DNA of 64,000 nucleotides from Paraburkholderia sp. BL23I1N1 (GCF_003610295.1 NZ_RAPV01000001.1:5518001-5582000); one strand, 5' to 3'; counted from the stretch's first letter, positions 9,776-18,750 are shown. The notes: generated by a model from the letters alone, not told the origin. Translations and numbers: made by a program.

Positions 9776-12106
9776 TTGAAGTCTGCTATTACTCGCGAAC
9801 TTGCGAAGATCATTCCCACCATCCGTTGCCACGGGGACTTCTACGCGACAGGCAAATCCGAAATCGCCATGCCTAACCTGGAGGTAGAGGGTGTTGGCCG
9901 TATCGCGCTACCGCTTCTTCCCGTGCAGGCCGAACAGCTCATCGCGATTGCTGCACGCGCGCCCTATGGGCGCGGGGAAGAAACGCTCATTGATACCGAT
10001 GTTCGCCGGACATGGCAGATTGCGGCTGATGGCGTTCATCTCTCGGGAAACAGCTGGGCGCGAACCCTGGATGCGACAGTGGCCAGGGTGGCGACCGGCC
10101 TGGGTGTGACGGGGCCGGTTTCGGCCGAACTGTACAAACTTCTGGTCTACGATGCGGGCAGTTTTTTTGTTGAGCATCGAGACACGGAGAAAATTCCGGG
10201 GATGTTCGCGACCCTGGTGGTCGTTCTGCCTTCGGCCTGCAATGGAGGCGAACTGATCGTTCGTCACCGGGGACGTGAAGTCTGTCTTGACCTGAATTGC
10301 TCCGATTCGGCAGAGGTGTCTTTCGCTGCTTTCTATGCCGACTGTGTGCATGAGGTCCGCCCGGTCACGTCGGGCTTCAGGTTGACGCTTGTCTATAACC
10401 TGACGCGCAGCGGTTACCGTCAGCCCGCTGTTCCTCCGGAGTACGACAGGGAGCAGACGGCCGTCACGGCATTGTTGCGAAGCTGGGTGGCAAACAAGGA
10501 TTCGCCAGATGACAGCTCGCCCGAAAAGCTCATATACCCGCTGGAATACGCCTATACCCCGGCAGAACTGTCGTTCGATGCACTGAAGAGTGCTGATGCG
10601 GCTGCTGCCGCGGTGCTTGTTCGTGCTGCTGAGGACGCCACCTGTGACCTTCACCTGGCGCTGGTGTCGATCGACGAGACCGGGAGCGCCGAATATAGCG
10701 GTTACGCCTCGCGCAGACGAAGCCGGTGGCATCGTGCCCGAGATGATGACGGTGATGAGGAGTACGACGACTTCGAGGTTGGCGAGATCATTGAGCGCAC
10801 GCTGACCGTATCGGACTGGCGACGGCCCGATGGCCGCCAACCCGCAATCAATGAGGTGCCCTTTGAGGAAAGGGAACTTTGCCCACCCGGAAGCTTCGAC
10901 GGGCTGGAGCCCGACGAGCAACATTTTCATGAGGCCACCGGCAACGAAGGGGCGTCGTTTGAGCGGACCTACCGGCGAGCCGCTTTTGTGCTGTGGCCTT
11001 CGGCGCGACGGCTTGCCGTGCTCAATCAGGCTGGCCTCGGGGTGACTTTGCCTTACCTGAAGGATCTGGCACAGCGCTGGACGCAAAGTGGCGAAAGTCA
11101 GCAGTCGCCCACGTGGGGCGAGGCGCACGTGCTCGCCGGGCATATGCTGCGCGACTGGCCGGCGTCGCCCGGTTACGTTGGAGCCGGGCACGCTAACGAG
11201 GTCATCAGCATGTTGTCCAGCCTGAACCAATTGCACGACACCGTACACGTCGACACCTTTTTGTCCGCGATTTCCGCCAAAGGGCTCTATCACGGCAGCG
11301 AGAATGGAGCGTTGACACCTGCGTTCGGGCTTCTTGCGCCGGAGCGGACGGCTGAACTCATGGGGCAGATTATCTTTACGAACGCGCAGATGATGCCGGG
11401 AGCCTGCGCCGGTCTGCTGGCTCGGACCAGTGAAGGTACTCCGCCCGCCTGTCCCCAGGGGCTCCTTCACCCCGTTGCCACGGCGCTGGTTGAAACGTTT
11501 ATGGGACAGCGCGAGAGCACCTCCCGCCCTGGTTGTCTGCGATGGCCAGCCCCAATCGAACCAGCGCTGATTGTCGACCTGCTGACAGCGCTCGACCGGA
11601 TTGACTCGCCATCACTCGCCGGCCGTGTTGCCGAACATGTGTTGGGAAATCCGGCCTCTTTCGGCATGGACGCCATCATCGTTCCTGCCGTCCTGAATTT
11701 GACGGAATGCTCTCCGACGGCGAATGTCGCGTCGGTCCAGCGCCTGCGTGCCGCATGTCTGGCCCATCTGCGCGGCCGTATCGCCGAGCCACTGGAACCA
11801 CCAGCCGATTTCGCACGTGTGAATACCGTCAGTTGCCGCTGCGTCCATTGCGCTGAACTCGGACGGTTTCTGGTCGATCCTGGACGCAAGGAGTGGGCGT
11901 TAAAGGCGGCCCAGCACTCCCGCAGTCACGTCGAGAGTGCCATCAGGCAACACGGTTGCGATCTGGATTGTGCGACGCGCAGGGTCGGTAGTCCTCACAG
12001 CCTGGTATGCACAAAAAATCAGGCGAGCTATGAACAGCGTGTGCGACAACGCAAGGACGATCTGCGGAACGTGGCACGGCTTGATATCTTTTCGGAACAC
12101 AGATGA
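9776..12106 (+). CDS. Large 2-oxoglutarate/Fe(II) oxygenase-like protein
   Basis: A 776-residue protein with a TTG start at 9776 preceded by AGAGGAGGAG. Residues about 120-215 carry a prolyl-4-hydroxylase-like double-stranded beta helix: HRD in FFVEHRDTEK (iron His and Asp), GGELIVRH, then DCVHEVRPV (second iron His) and SGFRLTLVYNL with the 2-oxoglutarate Arg. The remaining 550 residues are unassigned. The C-terminus has a Cys cluster (CRCVHC at about 690, then C-x3-C and C) that probably binds zinc. It sits directly behind tnpA with DUF6429 after it and is probably transposon cargo. The substrate, protein or nucleic acid, is unknown. Confidence 0.7.
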   Translation: MKSAITRELAKIIPTIRCHGDFYATGKSEIAMPNLEVEGVGRIALPLLPVQAEQLIAIAARAPYGRGEETLIDTDVRRTWQIAADGVHLSGNSWARTLDATVARVATGLGVTGPVSAELYKLLVYDAGSFFVEHRDTEKIPGMFATLVVVLPSACNGGELIVRHRGREVCLDLNCSDSAEVSFAAFYADCVHEVRPVTSGFRLTLVYNLTRSGYRQPAVPPEYDREQTAVTALLRSWVANKDSPDDSSPEKLIYPLEYAYTPAELSFDALKSADAAAAAVLVRAAEDATCDLHLALVSIDETGSAEYSGYASRRRSRWHRARDDDGDEEYDDFEVGEIIERTLTVSDWRRPDGRQPAINEVPFEERELCPPGSFDGLEPDEQHFHEATGNEGASFERTYRRAAFVLWPSARRLAVLNQAGLGVTLPYLKDLAQRWTQSGESQQSPTWGEAHVLAGHMLRDWPASPGYVGAGHANEVISMLSSLNQLHDTVHVDTFLSAISAKGLYHGSENGALTPAFGLLAPERTAELMGQIIFTNAQMMPGACAGLLARTSEGTPPACPQGLLHPVATALVETFMGQRESTSRPGCLRWPAPIEPALIVDLLTALDRIDSPSLAGRVAEHVLGNPASFGMDAIIVPAVLNLTECSPTANVASVQRLRAACLAHLRGRIAEPLEPPADFARVNTVSCRCVHCAELGRFLVDPGRKEWALKAAQHSRSHVESAIRQHGCDLDCATRRVGSPHSLVCTKNQASYEQRVRQRKDDLRNVARLDIFSEHR

Positions 12107-12173
12107 CAAGTCTGTGATGCGTTGGCCCAGGCGGGCGACAAGATCGTGAGAACTGGCATTTGAGGAAAGTGCG

Positions 12174-12431
12174 ATGGATATCGATACCGGGGCAGTCGAC
12201 GAAGTGGTCCTGGCTCTGCTTCACCTGAATCTATGCGATCAGAACCGTGCCTGGAAAAGCTTTGACTGGGGGGCAATGAATCGCCTGTATGAGAAAGGCT
12301 TCATCCACAATCCGGTCAGCCGTGCAAAATCCGTCATGCTGACCGACGAAGGTTTGCACGAAGCCGAGCGGTTGTTCAGGCAGTACTTCGTCCGCTCCCG
12401 TGATCGGAAGCGGGACGACAAACCGGCGTGA
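12174..12431 (+). CDS. DUF6429 family protein
   Basis: An 85-residue protein with the family pattern MDID...VVLALLHLNL, AWKSFDWGAMNRLYEKG and AKSVMLTDEGLHEAERLF. A GAGGAAA ribosome site lies before the ATG. DUF6429 proteins are small, winged-helix-like in pattern, and common in Proteobacteria near mobile DNA; no function is known. It follows the 2-oxoglutarate oxygenase gene by 67 bp and may be cotranscribed. Confidence 0.8.
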   Translation: MDIDTGAVDEVVLALLHLNLCDQNRAWKSFDWGAMNRLYEKGFIHNPVSRAKSVMLTDEGLHEAERLFRQYFVRSRDRKRDDKPA

Positions 12432-12465
12432 CCAGCTCCCGTACGTTATTGGTGAACAGATCGTT

Positions 12466-13461
12466 CTATGGCGATGTTTTCGCAGGCGCCGCGACCGCCA
12501 ACTGCTGTGACACAACCGTCGGTGCAGCCGTAAGCGCGGATTCGATCCGGTGCTGCGCGAATGGGTCAGCGGCGTCGATGTAACGCATTGCCGAACGTAC
12601 ATCCTTCCAGCCGACGTACTCCATCAGCATCTTGAGATCCCACTGGTTCGAATTGGCCCAGGTCGCAAAGCCCCGCCGCAGCGAATGGCTGCTGTAGCTG
12701 TCGGGGGTTGGTACACCTGCCGCGCGAAACAGTGCGCGCAGCAGCGGCACAAAGCTGCCGGCGTGCAACCCTTCATCGCTGATGTGCCCCCAGCGATCGA
12801 TGCTGCGGAACACCGGTCCTGCAGTGAGGCCCGAAGCCGCGATCCACGCTTCGTAAGCGGCTACCGGGCACAGGCGCGAGAGCGCCGGCGCCCTGAATGT
12901 CGTGCCAAGCTGCGCGCGATCGCTTTTTGTGCGAGGCAGAAACAACGTCATGCCGCGGCCGGGCTCGATCGTGATGTTTTCGATTCGCAGGCGACTCAGT
13001 TCGTCGGAGCGAAACCCGCGCCAGAAGCCGAGCAGGACCAGCGCCTTGTTTCGGATATGCGTGATGTGGGTCCGCGCATCGCCCGTCTTCGCTGCATCCG
13101 CGATCTGCTCATCGAGCCATGCCATCAGCAGTTCGAGTTGTGCAAGCTGCAGCGGCTTCGCGCGCTTTTCGCTCGCGGGATGCAGTGCCGCGATGCCCTT
13201 GAGCACCTTGCGCACGTGCGGCGTCTTCGTCGGGTCCGGAAAACCCTGTGTCTGGTGCCACTGCGCGAGCGCCGCAAGCCGCGAGCGCAGCGTGTTCACC
13301 GAAAGCGACTCCGCGTGGTCGGCCAGGTATCGCGCGATCACATCGGCGCTCGCCGGCAGGAACCCGCCCCAATCGACTTCGAAATGACGGATCGCCGACT
13401 GGTAGCTACGCCGCGTATTCTCACGTGTCGCAGCTTCGAGATAGCGATCGATGGCAGGCAT
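12466..13461 (-). CDS. tnpS: Tyrosine recombinase, TnpS-like
   Basis: A 331-residue tyrosine recombinase with a SAM-like core-binding N-terminal domain (YLEAATRENTRRSYQSAI). The catalytic domain shows Arg in GFWRGFRSDEL, Lys in PRTKSDR, HSLRRGFATWA (His-x-x-Arg), Trp in VGWKDV and the nucleophile Tyr in AMRYID. The ATG at 13461 starts MPAIDRY; a TTG at 13476 is possible. In Tn4651-type Tn3 elements TnpS resolves the cointegrate together with TnpT, the two being divergent around the res site. Here the KfrA/TnpT-like partner is 2.7 kb away with a primase-helicase gene in between. The TnpS name is inferred from family and context. Confidence 0.8.
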   Translation of the reverse strand: MPAIDRYLEAATRENTRRSYQSAIRHFEVDWGGFLPASADVIARYLADHAESLSVNTLRSRLAALAQWHQTQGFPDPTKTPHVRKVLKGIAALHPASEKRAKPLQLAQLELLMAWLDEQIADAAKTGDARTHITHIRNKALVLLGFWRGFRSDELSRLRIENITIEPGRGMTLFLPRTKSDRAQLGTTFRAPALSRLCPVAAYEAWIAASGLTAGPVFRSIDRWGHISDEGLHAGSFVPLLRALFRAAGVPTPDSYSSHSLRRGFATWANSNQWDLKMLMEYVGWKDVRSAMRYIDAADPFAQHRIESALTAAPTVVSQQLAVAAPAKTSP

Positions 13462-13580
13462 GGCTCGTGAGTACAATCAGTTTATCAACATGGGGAACGA
13501 TGATATCGGATATCCCTGCAACAACGCGCATGTGTGCCAGCCGGCTGGCGACACCGGACGTGATTCTGACGGATGACGTA
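13462..13580. promoter_or_regulatory. Divergent promoter region and possible resolution site
   Basis: This 119 bp gap separates the recombinase from the primase-helicase. It holds a perfect 14 bp palindrome GCCAGCCGGCTGGC (13536-13549) and tandem GATATC palindromes separated by one base (13502-13514). These could form part of the res site used by the recombinase, or operators. If translation of the primase-helicase starts at the upstream ATG (13500), part of this would be coding. Confidence 0.35.
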
Positions 13581-16019
13581 ATGAATGGAGTAAAGCTACC
13601 GCACCCGGGCTGGGATAACCTCACCCGGGAGGAACTGTTCGCCGAACTGGCGCGCCTGCAGGCCGACAATGCGAGGCTGACCGCGTTGCTGCCGGCACTT
13701 CCTCCATTGCAGGGCGAACCCGTACAACTGGTTCAGCGCAAACTATCGCCAGCAGTGCGAAACACGGACGCGCCAACGCTCACACCGCAGCAGAAAGTGC
13801 AACTTTTCCGACGACTTTTTCGTGGCCGCACGGATGTCTATCCGCTGCGCTGGGAAAGCCGAAATTCCGGAAAATCAGGGTATGCGCCGGCGTGCGCCAA
13901 TGAGTGGCGAGCCGGGATCTGCGAAAAGCCACGCATCAAGTGCTCAGACTGCAACCACCGGTTGCTGCTGCCGCTGGACGATCAGGTCATCTACGCACAC
14001 CTGGCGGGCGATCGCACGGTGGGTCTCTATCCGCTGATGCCGGACGGCACCTGCTACCTTCTGGCGGTTGATTTCGATGAGGAGGGCTGGCGCGAAGATG
14101 CGAGTGCCTTCTGTCAATCCTGCCGGGAACTGGAAGTCCCGGTGTCGCTCGAGATTTCGCGATCGGGCAATGGCGCACACGCGTGGATTTTTTTCAGCGC
14201 GGCTGTTGCCGCCCGCGATGCACGGCGGCTGGGCTCAGCGATCATCAGCCATACCTGTGCCCGAACCCGGCAGCTCGAACTGTCGTCCTACGACCGGCTC
14301 TTTCCGAACCAGGACGTGCTTCCCAAGGGCGGCTTCGGTAACCTGATCGCCTTGCCCTTGCAGAAGCAACCGCGCGAACGGGGTTGCAGCGTATTTGTCG
14401 ATGACGATTTTCAACCCTGTGTCGACCAGTGGGCGTACCTGGTATCTAGCCAGGCCATGGACGGTCGCGATATCGAGGGCGTGATTTTCCGCGCCACCGG
14501 TGGTGTCCATCCGCTCGATGTGGCGTTCATCACGGAAGAGGACCAGGCCGAACCGTGGAAATCGCCGCCGGCTTTGTCGAAGCAGCTGGGCGGCCCAATG
14601 CCGGCATCGTTGACCCTGACGCTGGCGAACCAGCTCTATTTCGAGAAGGCGCATCTACCGCAATCGCTGCTCAACCGCCTTATCCGGCTGGCGGCATTCC
14701 AGAATCCGGAGTTCTACCGGGCCCAGGCGCGTGGCTTCAGCGTCTGGAACAAGCCGCGCATCATTGGTCGCGCCGAGAATTGCCCGCGTCACATTGCGTT
14801 GCCGCGCGGGTGCCTCGATGACGTCATGACGCTGCTGCGCGACAACAACATCGCCTGCGAAATACGCGACGAGCGTTGCGCGGGCGAACCTGTCGCGGTG
14901 GCCTTCGCCGGCACGCTTCGCGCCGACCAGCAGGCAGCAGTGGATGATCTGCTGCAACACGACACCGGCATCCTGCATGCGCCGACGGCCTTCGGCAAGA
15001 CCGTGACAGCGGCCGCGATGATCGCGCGGCGCGGTGTCAATACGCTCGTGCTAGTCCATCGCAGGGAACTGCTCGACCAGTGGCGCGAGCGTCTGCAGTC
15101 GTTTCTCGCGCTTGATGCTCGATGCATCGGCACGATCGGCGGCGGCAAACTGCGAGCCACCGGCCAGATTGATATCGCGATGCTGCAGTCGGTGGCGCCC
15201 GGCGGTCCACGCGGCGAGATGCTTCGACGCTACGGCCACGTAATTGTCGACGAGTGCCACCATGTCTCCGCCGATTCATTCGAGGCGGTGCTCAAGACTG
15301 TCAACGCGCGATACGTGCTGGGGCTGACCGCCACCCCCGTGCGACGGGACAGCCAGCAACCCGTGATGTTCATGCTGTGTGGCCCGATCCGGCATGCGGC
15401 CCGTGCAGCCTCGACCGCGCCGCAGGTGCTTGAGGTCTTCCCGCAAAGGCTCACCGCCGCAATCGACATGCCGGCCGATGCGCCGATCCAGGACGTGTTC
15501 GGGCGTCTGGCGAAAGACGCTCAGCGTACGTGCATGATCGCCGCGGATATCAGGGAGCAGTACCGGCAGGGGCGCAACGTTCTGGTGCTGACCGAGCGGA
15601 CGGATCATCTGGAAAGCCTCCGGCAGGCGCTGGACGACACGGTGCAGCCGCTGTTCGTGCTGCACGGGCGTCTGGCAAGGAAGGCTCGTGCGGCGCAGCT
15701 CGCTGCACTCAACGCACTGGCCGATGACGCGCCCCGGGTCGTGCTGGCGACTGGCAAGCTGGTTGGCGAGGGTTTTGACCATCCGGCGCTGGACACGCTG
15801 GTGCTGGCGATGCCGATCTCGTGGAAAGGTACGTTGCAGCAGTACGCCGGCCGGCTGCACCGCGAGCACGCGACGAAGACGAGCGTGCGGGTGCTCGATT
15901 ACGTCGATGCCGGCCATCCCGCGCTGCTGCGCATGTGGGAGCGACGCCAGCGCGGCTACCGGGCGATGGGATACCGCGTGCGCGAGCCCGGTGAGGAACT
16001 CCAGCTGGACCTCGCCTGA
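13581..16019 (+). CDS. TOTE-type archaeo-eukaryotic primase fused to SF2 helicase
   Basis: About 812 residues. The order is an N-terminal coiled coil (LTREELFAELARLQADNARL), a Cys cluster (CANEWRAGICEK, then CSDC) and an archaeo-eukaryotic primase core with the catalytic LAVDFDEEGW and GAHAWIFF (Asp-x-Asp and Ser/Ala-x-His motifs). Next is a superfamily 2 helicase with Walker A PTAFGKT, VDECHHV (DECH), LTATPVRRD and the motif VI arginine region GRLHREH. This is the AEP-helicase named for TOTE conflict systems. It is intact and nearly fills the space between the TnpS-like and TnpT-like genes. Start: ATG 13581 was preferred because it leaves room for divergent promoters; ATG 13500 is in frame. 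Family assignment is firm; a defence or replication role is inference. Confidence 0.85.
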   Translation: MNGVKLPHPGWDNLTREELFAELARLQADNARLTALLPALPPLQGEPVQLVQRKLSPAVRNTDAPTLTPQQKVQLFRRLFRGRTDVYPLRWESRNSGKSGYAPACANEWRAGICEKPRIKCSDCNHRLLLPLDDQVIYAHLAGDRTVGLYPLMPDGTCYLLAVDFDEEGWREDASAFCQSCRELEVPVSLEISRSGNGAHAWIFFSAAVAARDARRLGSAIISHTCARTRQLELSSYDRLFPNQDVLPKGGFGNLIALPLQKQPRERGCSVFVDDDFQPCVDQWAYLVSSQAMDGRDIEGVIFRATGGVHPLDVAFITEEDQAEPWKSPPALSKQLGGPMPASLTLTLANQLYFEKAHLPQSLLNRLIRLAAFQNPEFYRAQARGFSVWNKPRIIGRAENCPRHIALPRGCLDDVMTLLRDNNIACEIRDERCAGEPVAVAFAGTLRADQQAAVDDLLQHDTGILHAPTAFGKTVTAAAMIARRGVNTLVLVHRRELLDQWRERLQSFLALDARCIGTIGGGKLRATGQIDIAMLQSVAPGGPRGEMLRRYGHVIVDECHHVSADSFEAVLKTVNARYVLGLTATPVRRDSQQPVMFMLCGPIRHAARAASTAPQVLEVFPQRLTAAIDMPADAPIQDVFGRLAKDAQRTCMIAADIREQYRQGRNVLVLTERTDHLESLRQALDDTVQPLFVLHGRLARKARAAQLAALNALADDAPRVVLATGKLVGEGFDHPALDTLVLAMPISWKGTLQQYAGRLHREHATKTSVRVLDYVDAGHPALLRMWERRQRGYRAMGYRVREPGEELQLDLA

Positions 16020-16153
16020 AAATCCGGCAGCCCATCTGCTTTCTGTACCGTTCCGAACTGCCGGAGGTAATTTTTTGGGTGTCACACTTGATAACTGGCC
16101 ATTATTGCATGTGACAAACTGCCATTTCAGCGGCCCTTGACGGGCCGATTCGG

Positions 16154-16174
16154 TACGTATATACATATTACGTA
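16154..16174. promoter_or_regulatory. TACGTA repeat operator candidate before the KfrA-like gene
   Basis: Two TACGTA hexamers, each self-complementary, are separated by 9 bp (16154-16159 and 16169-16174) in an AT-rich stretch 30-50 bp before the KfrA-like start. KfrA proteins repress their own promoters by binding repeated operators, so autoregulation fits. The binding is not shown. Confidence 0.45.
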
Positions 16175-16203
16175 ATACAGTACGATATTCGAGCGAGGGA
16201 CAG

Positions 16204-17196
16204 ATGGCCCGTACCGGTCTTACCCGCATGGACGTGAAGCGCGCCCGCGATGCGCTCGTCGTGCAGGGGCAGCATGCGTCGATCGACGCAATACGTATCG
16301 CGCTCGGTAACACCGGCTCGAAAACGACGATCCACCGCTATCTCAAGGAGCTGGAGGAAGAGGACGGCACGTCGCTCACGCGGACCGGATCGCTGTCCGA
16401 TGCGATCCAGGATCTCGTCGCCCGGCTTGCGGCACGGCTGCATGAAGAGGCCGAGGCAACGGTCGTGCAGCAGACCGCGGCGGCGCTGGCGCAGCGCCAG
16501 CAGGCGCAGGCCGAGGCTGCGAAGCTGGCCAGCGATCTCGCCGCACTGCGCGCACAGATGAGCGCGATCGAGTCGGACGTCGATCGCGAACGGGCGGCCC
16601 ATGCCGACACGCAGGCCGTGCTGCAGCGGCGCGCGCTCGACGTCGAACGTCTCACCCAGGAGGTGCGCGACCTGACCGGGCGGCTTTCTGAACACGACGG
16701 CTTCCGGCGCTCCCTCGAGGAAAAGCTCCAGCACGCGCACGACGCGCTTGAGCACTACCGTACAGCCAGCAAGGACCAGCGCGAACAGGAAGCGCGCCGA
16801 CACGAGCAACAGGTTCAGCAGCTACAGGCCGAGCTGCGTCAGGCGAATCAGACGGCCATCGTTCGGCAGAACGAGATCACCCAGCTGAACCGGGACAATG
16901 CACGGCTCGTCGCCGAGGCGGCCGCAGTCACGAAGCGCTCGCGCGAACAGCAGGCGCAAGGGGAACTGTTGCAGGCTGCGCTGAACCGCGCGCTCGCCGA
17001 CCATGCGCGCGCCGGGGCGGAGCGCGATGCACTGCAGACGATCGCCAGCACGCAGGCAACCGAACTGGGACAGGCGCGCGAGGCACGGGAATCGCTGACC
17101 GCCGACCTGACGAAGCTGGCCGCGCAGTTCGACGCGCAACAGCAGTTGCTGACGGACTACCGGATGCGACTGGGCCTCGCAGGCACGACCGGATGA
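16204..17196 (+). CDS. tnpT: KfrA/TnpT-like DNA-binding coiled-coil protein
   Basis: A 330-residue protein. Residues 1-60 match the KfrA N-terminal DNA-binding domain (TRMDVKRARDAL, then GSKTTIHRYLKELE). Residues about 70-325 are almost continuous heptad-rich coiled coil with Ala, Gln, Glu, Arg and Leu. Plasmid KfrA is a partition-linked repressor; TnpT of Tn4651 has the same build and assists TnpS at res. Given the TnpS-like gene and the Tn3 transposase nearby, the TnpT role is more likely here. It is the last gene before the likely right end of the transposon. The KfrA fold is clear; the TnpT role is contextual. Confidence 0.78.
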   Translation: MARTGLTRMDVKRARDALVVQGQHASIDAIRIALGNTGSKTTIHRYLKELEEEDGTSLTRTGSLSDAIQDLVARLAARLHEEAEATVVQQTAAALAQRQQAQAEAAKLASDLAALRAQMSAIESDVDRERAAHADTQAVLQRRALDVERLTQEVRDLTGRLSEHDGFRRSLEEKLQHAHDALEHYRTASKDQREQEARRHEQQVQQLQAELRQANQTAIVRQNEITQLNRDNARLVAEAAAVTKRSREQQAQGELLQAALNRALADHARAGAERDALQTIASTQATELGQAREARESLTADLTKLAAQFDAQQQLLTDYRMRLGLAGTTG

Positions 17197-17296
17197 AAGC
17201 GCAAGATTTTGCATCAACAGGGGCGATGACCCATATATATGCGAATAGCCGGGTTCCCTGCAAGGATTATAACTTGTAGGCTTATGATAGAAATTT

Positions 17297-17341
17297 GCGC
17301 TTACCTTGTTCGCCTCCCTTGCAGGCTTGCATATGGACCCC
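17297..17341. repeat. Candidate right terminal inverted repeat of the Tn3-family element
   Basis: Read on the minus strand from 17341, the sequence begins GGGGTCCATATGCAAGCC and ends near 17298 with GGTAAGCGC. A terminal GGGG and an inner TAAGC are usual in Tn3-family inverted repeats of about 38-48 bp. It lies 145 bp after the TnpT-like gene, where the element should end. Inside it, CCTTGCAGG (17317-17325) is the inverse of CCTGCAAGG at 17257-17265. I could not find the matching left repeat upstream of tnpA. Confidence 0.45.
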
Positions 17342-17811
17342 ATGCAACATGTTGTCAATCGTACGACTGGGCAGAGGTCCGCTGTGTCCACCAAAGCCGA
17401 CGCCTGAGTGTCCGCCTCAGCGCTCGGGTGAGCGGCGGCAACTGGCCGGCAGTACGCATTCATCCGCCTTGCCGGAAAGCTGTCGTTGAGGACGCCAGCG
17501 TCAGGTCTGTCGAACATTTGTCGAACTCGTGCTCTCGGCCAATCAGGGACGCCGGGCGCCAGTTATCCTACGGCCGATTTCGAAGTGTTAGCTGACATAC
17601 CCTGCGGTGTGACCCCGCAAGTCTCCAGGCTTCCCTGCTATTCGCTGCGTAATTGCTGCATCATGTGCAGCAATTAACTGCACGCGTCCCGCTTGATGCA
17701 CGAGTCCGACTTTCCCATAATTTGACGCAACGAAAGGTCATCGGGAGACGGTCGGACGCGTCGATCACGAAATCAGCGCAATCGATCTTGTTCAACCTTT
17801 CGGACGGACCA
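17342..17811. other. Non-coding interval between transposon end and LysR gene
   Basis: About 470 bp with only short, unconvincing frames. The right part is AT-richer and should hold the promoter of the LysR gene starting at 17812. I see no recognisable RNA gene or repeat family. Confidence 0.5.
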
Positions 17812-18750
17812 ATGGAATACGCCAATATTTTCGATAACCGTCACTCTGACGAAATCGCAGCCTTCCTTGCGGTGGCAAAGCAAGGCAGCTTCGTTGCAGC
17901 CGGGCAGCTTTTGAACCGCCACCCGACCGTGCTTTCGAAACGGATAGCCGCAATGGAAGCACGTCTTGGCGTCCGATTGATGGAGCGATCGACGCGACAT
18001 GTTCGTTTGACCCAGGTTGGACTAGATATGGCGTCGCGTCTGCAAATGGCAATGGCGATGATCAGTGATGCAGAGCGGCAGGCAGCAAGCGAATCTGCCG
18101 ACGTCCGAGGTATTTTGAGACTGGCGCTCCCTGCTTCGATGGGGCGTCGATGGATTGCACCGATACTGCCAGAGTTTATGGAGACGTATCCGGCAGTAAA
18201 AGTGGTTGCCGAGTTTGATGAACGATTTGTGGATCTGATACGCGAAGGGTTCGACGCAGCTATACGTATCGGTGAGCTTGCAGACAGCCGACTGGTAGCA
18301 AGAAAACTAAGCACGCATCGCCGGATTCTGGGCGCTGCACCGTCCTATGTCAAAAGGCGAGGCCACCCCGCAGGACCGGCCGATTTGATAAATCACAATT
18401 GCCTTCGCTTTAGCGGATTCACATCATTCCCGGAATGGAAGGTGGTTCGTGGAGAGGAGCGATACACCAGTCCTGTCGACGGAAGTTTAACGACTAACGA
18501 TAGCGATACATTGCTAGCAGCCGCCGTTTCGGGAACGGGAATTGTCGGCGCGGGGGAGTGGCTTATGAATCAGGACATATCGCAAGGACGACTGGTCCGC
18601 GTACTGCCGGATTGGGAATTGGATTCAGCGGGAGACATATCTTTTGTCCGGCCTTCCGCCAAGTATGAAGCGGCACCGGTGTCTGCCTTCAAAAGCTGGA
18701 TCGAAGGCCGATTCAGGCACGGAGCACCGTGGGATTTCCCCCTGCGATGA
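17812..18750 (+). CDS. LysR-type transcriptional regulator
   Basis: A 312-residue LysR protein with the winged helix-turn-helix at residues 13-70 (FLAVAKQGSFVAAGQLL, then AMEARLGVRLMERSTR) and a periplasmic-binding-like effector domain with LRLALPASMGRRWIAP. It is most like the CrgA/DsdC-type LysR group active in Burkholderiales. The ATG at 17812 begins MEYANIF; the frame upstream has no protein character. It precedes the rarD-like transporter gene in the same direction by 23 bp, so it may be cotranscribed with it. Codon use is less GC-biased than in the catabolic region. Confidence 0.88.
   Translation: MEYANIFDNRHSDEIAAFLAVAKQGSFVAAGQLLNRHPTVLSKRIAAMEARLGVRLMERSTRHVRLTQVGLDMASRLQMAMAMISDAERQAASESADVRGILRLALPASMGRRWIAPILPEFMETYPAVKVVAEFDERFVDLIREGFDAAIRIGELADSRLVARKLSTHRRILGAAPSYVKRRGHPAGPADLINHNCLRFSGFTSFPEWKVVRGEERYTSPVDGSLTTNDSDTLLAAAVSGTGIVGAGEWLMNQDISQGRLVRVLPDWELDSAGDISFVRPSAKYEAAPVSAFKSWIEGRFRHGAPWDFPLR

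Noticed and set aside
13500..13580. Upstream ATG (13500) as the start of the primase-helicase
   Set aside because: Possible, but it would leave only 38 bp to the recombinase start and the added residues do not resemble the family; ATG 13581 preferred.
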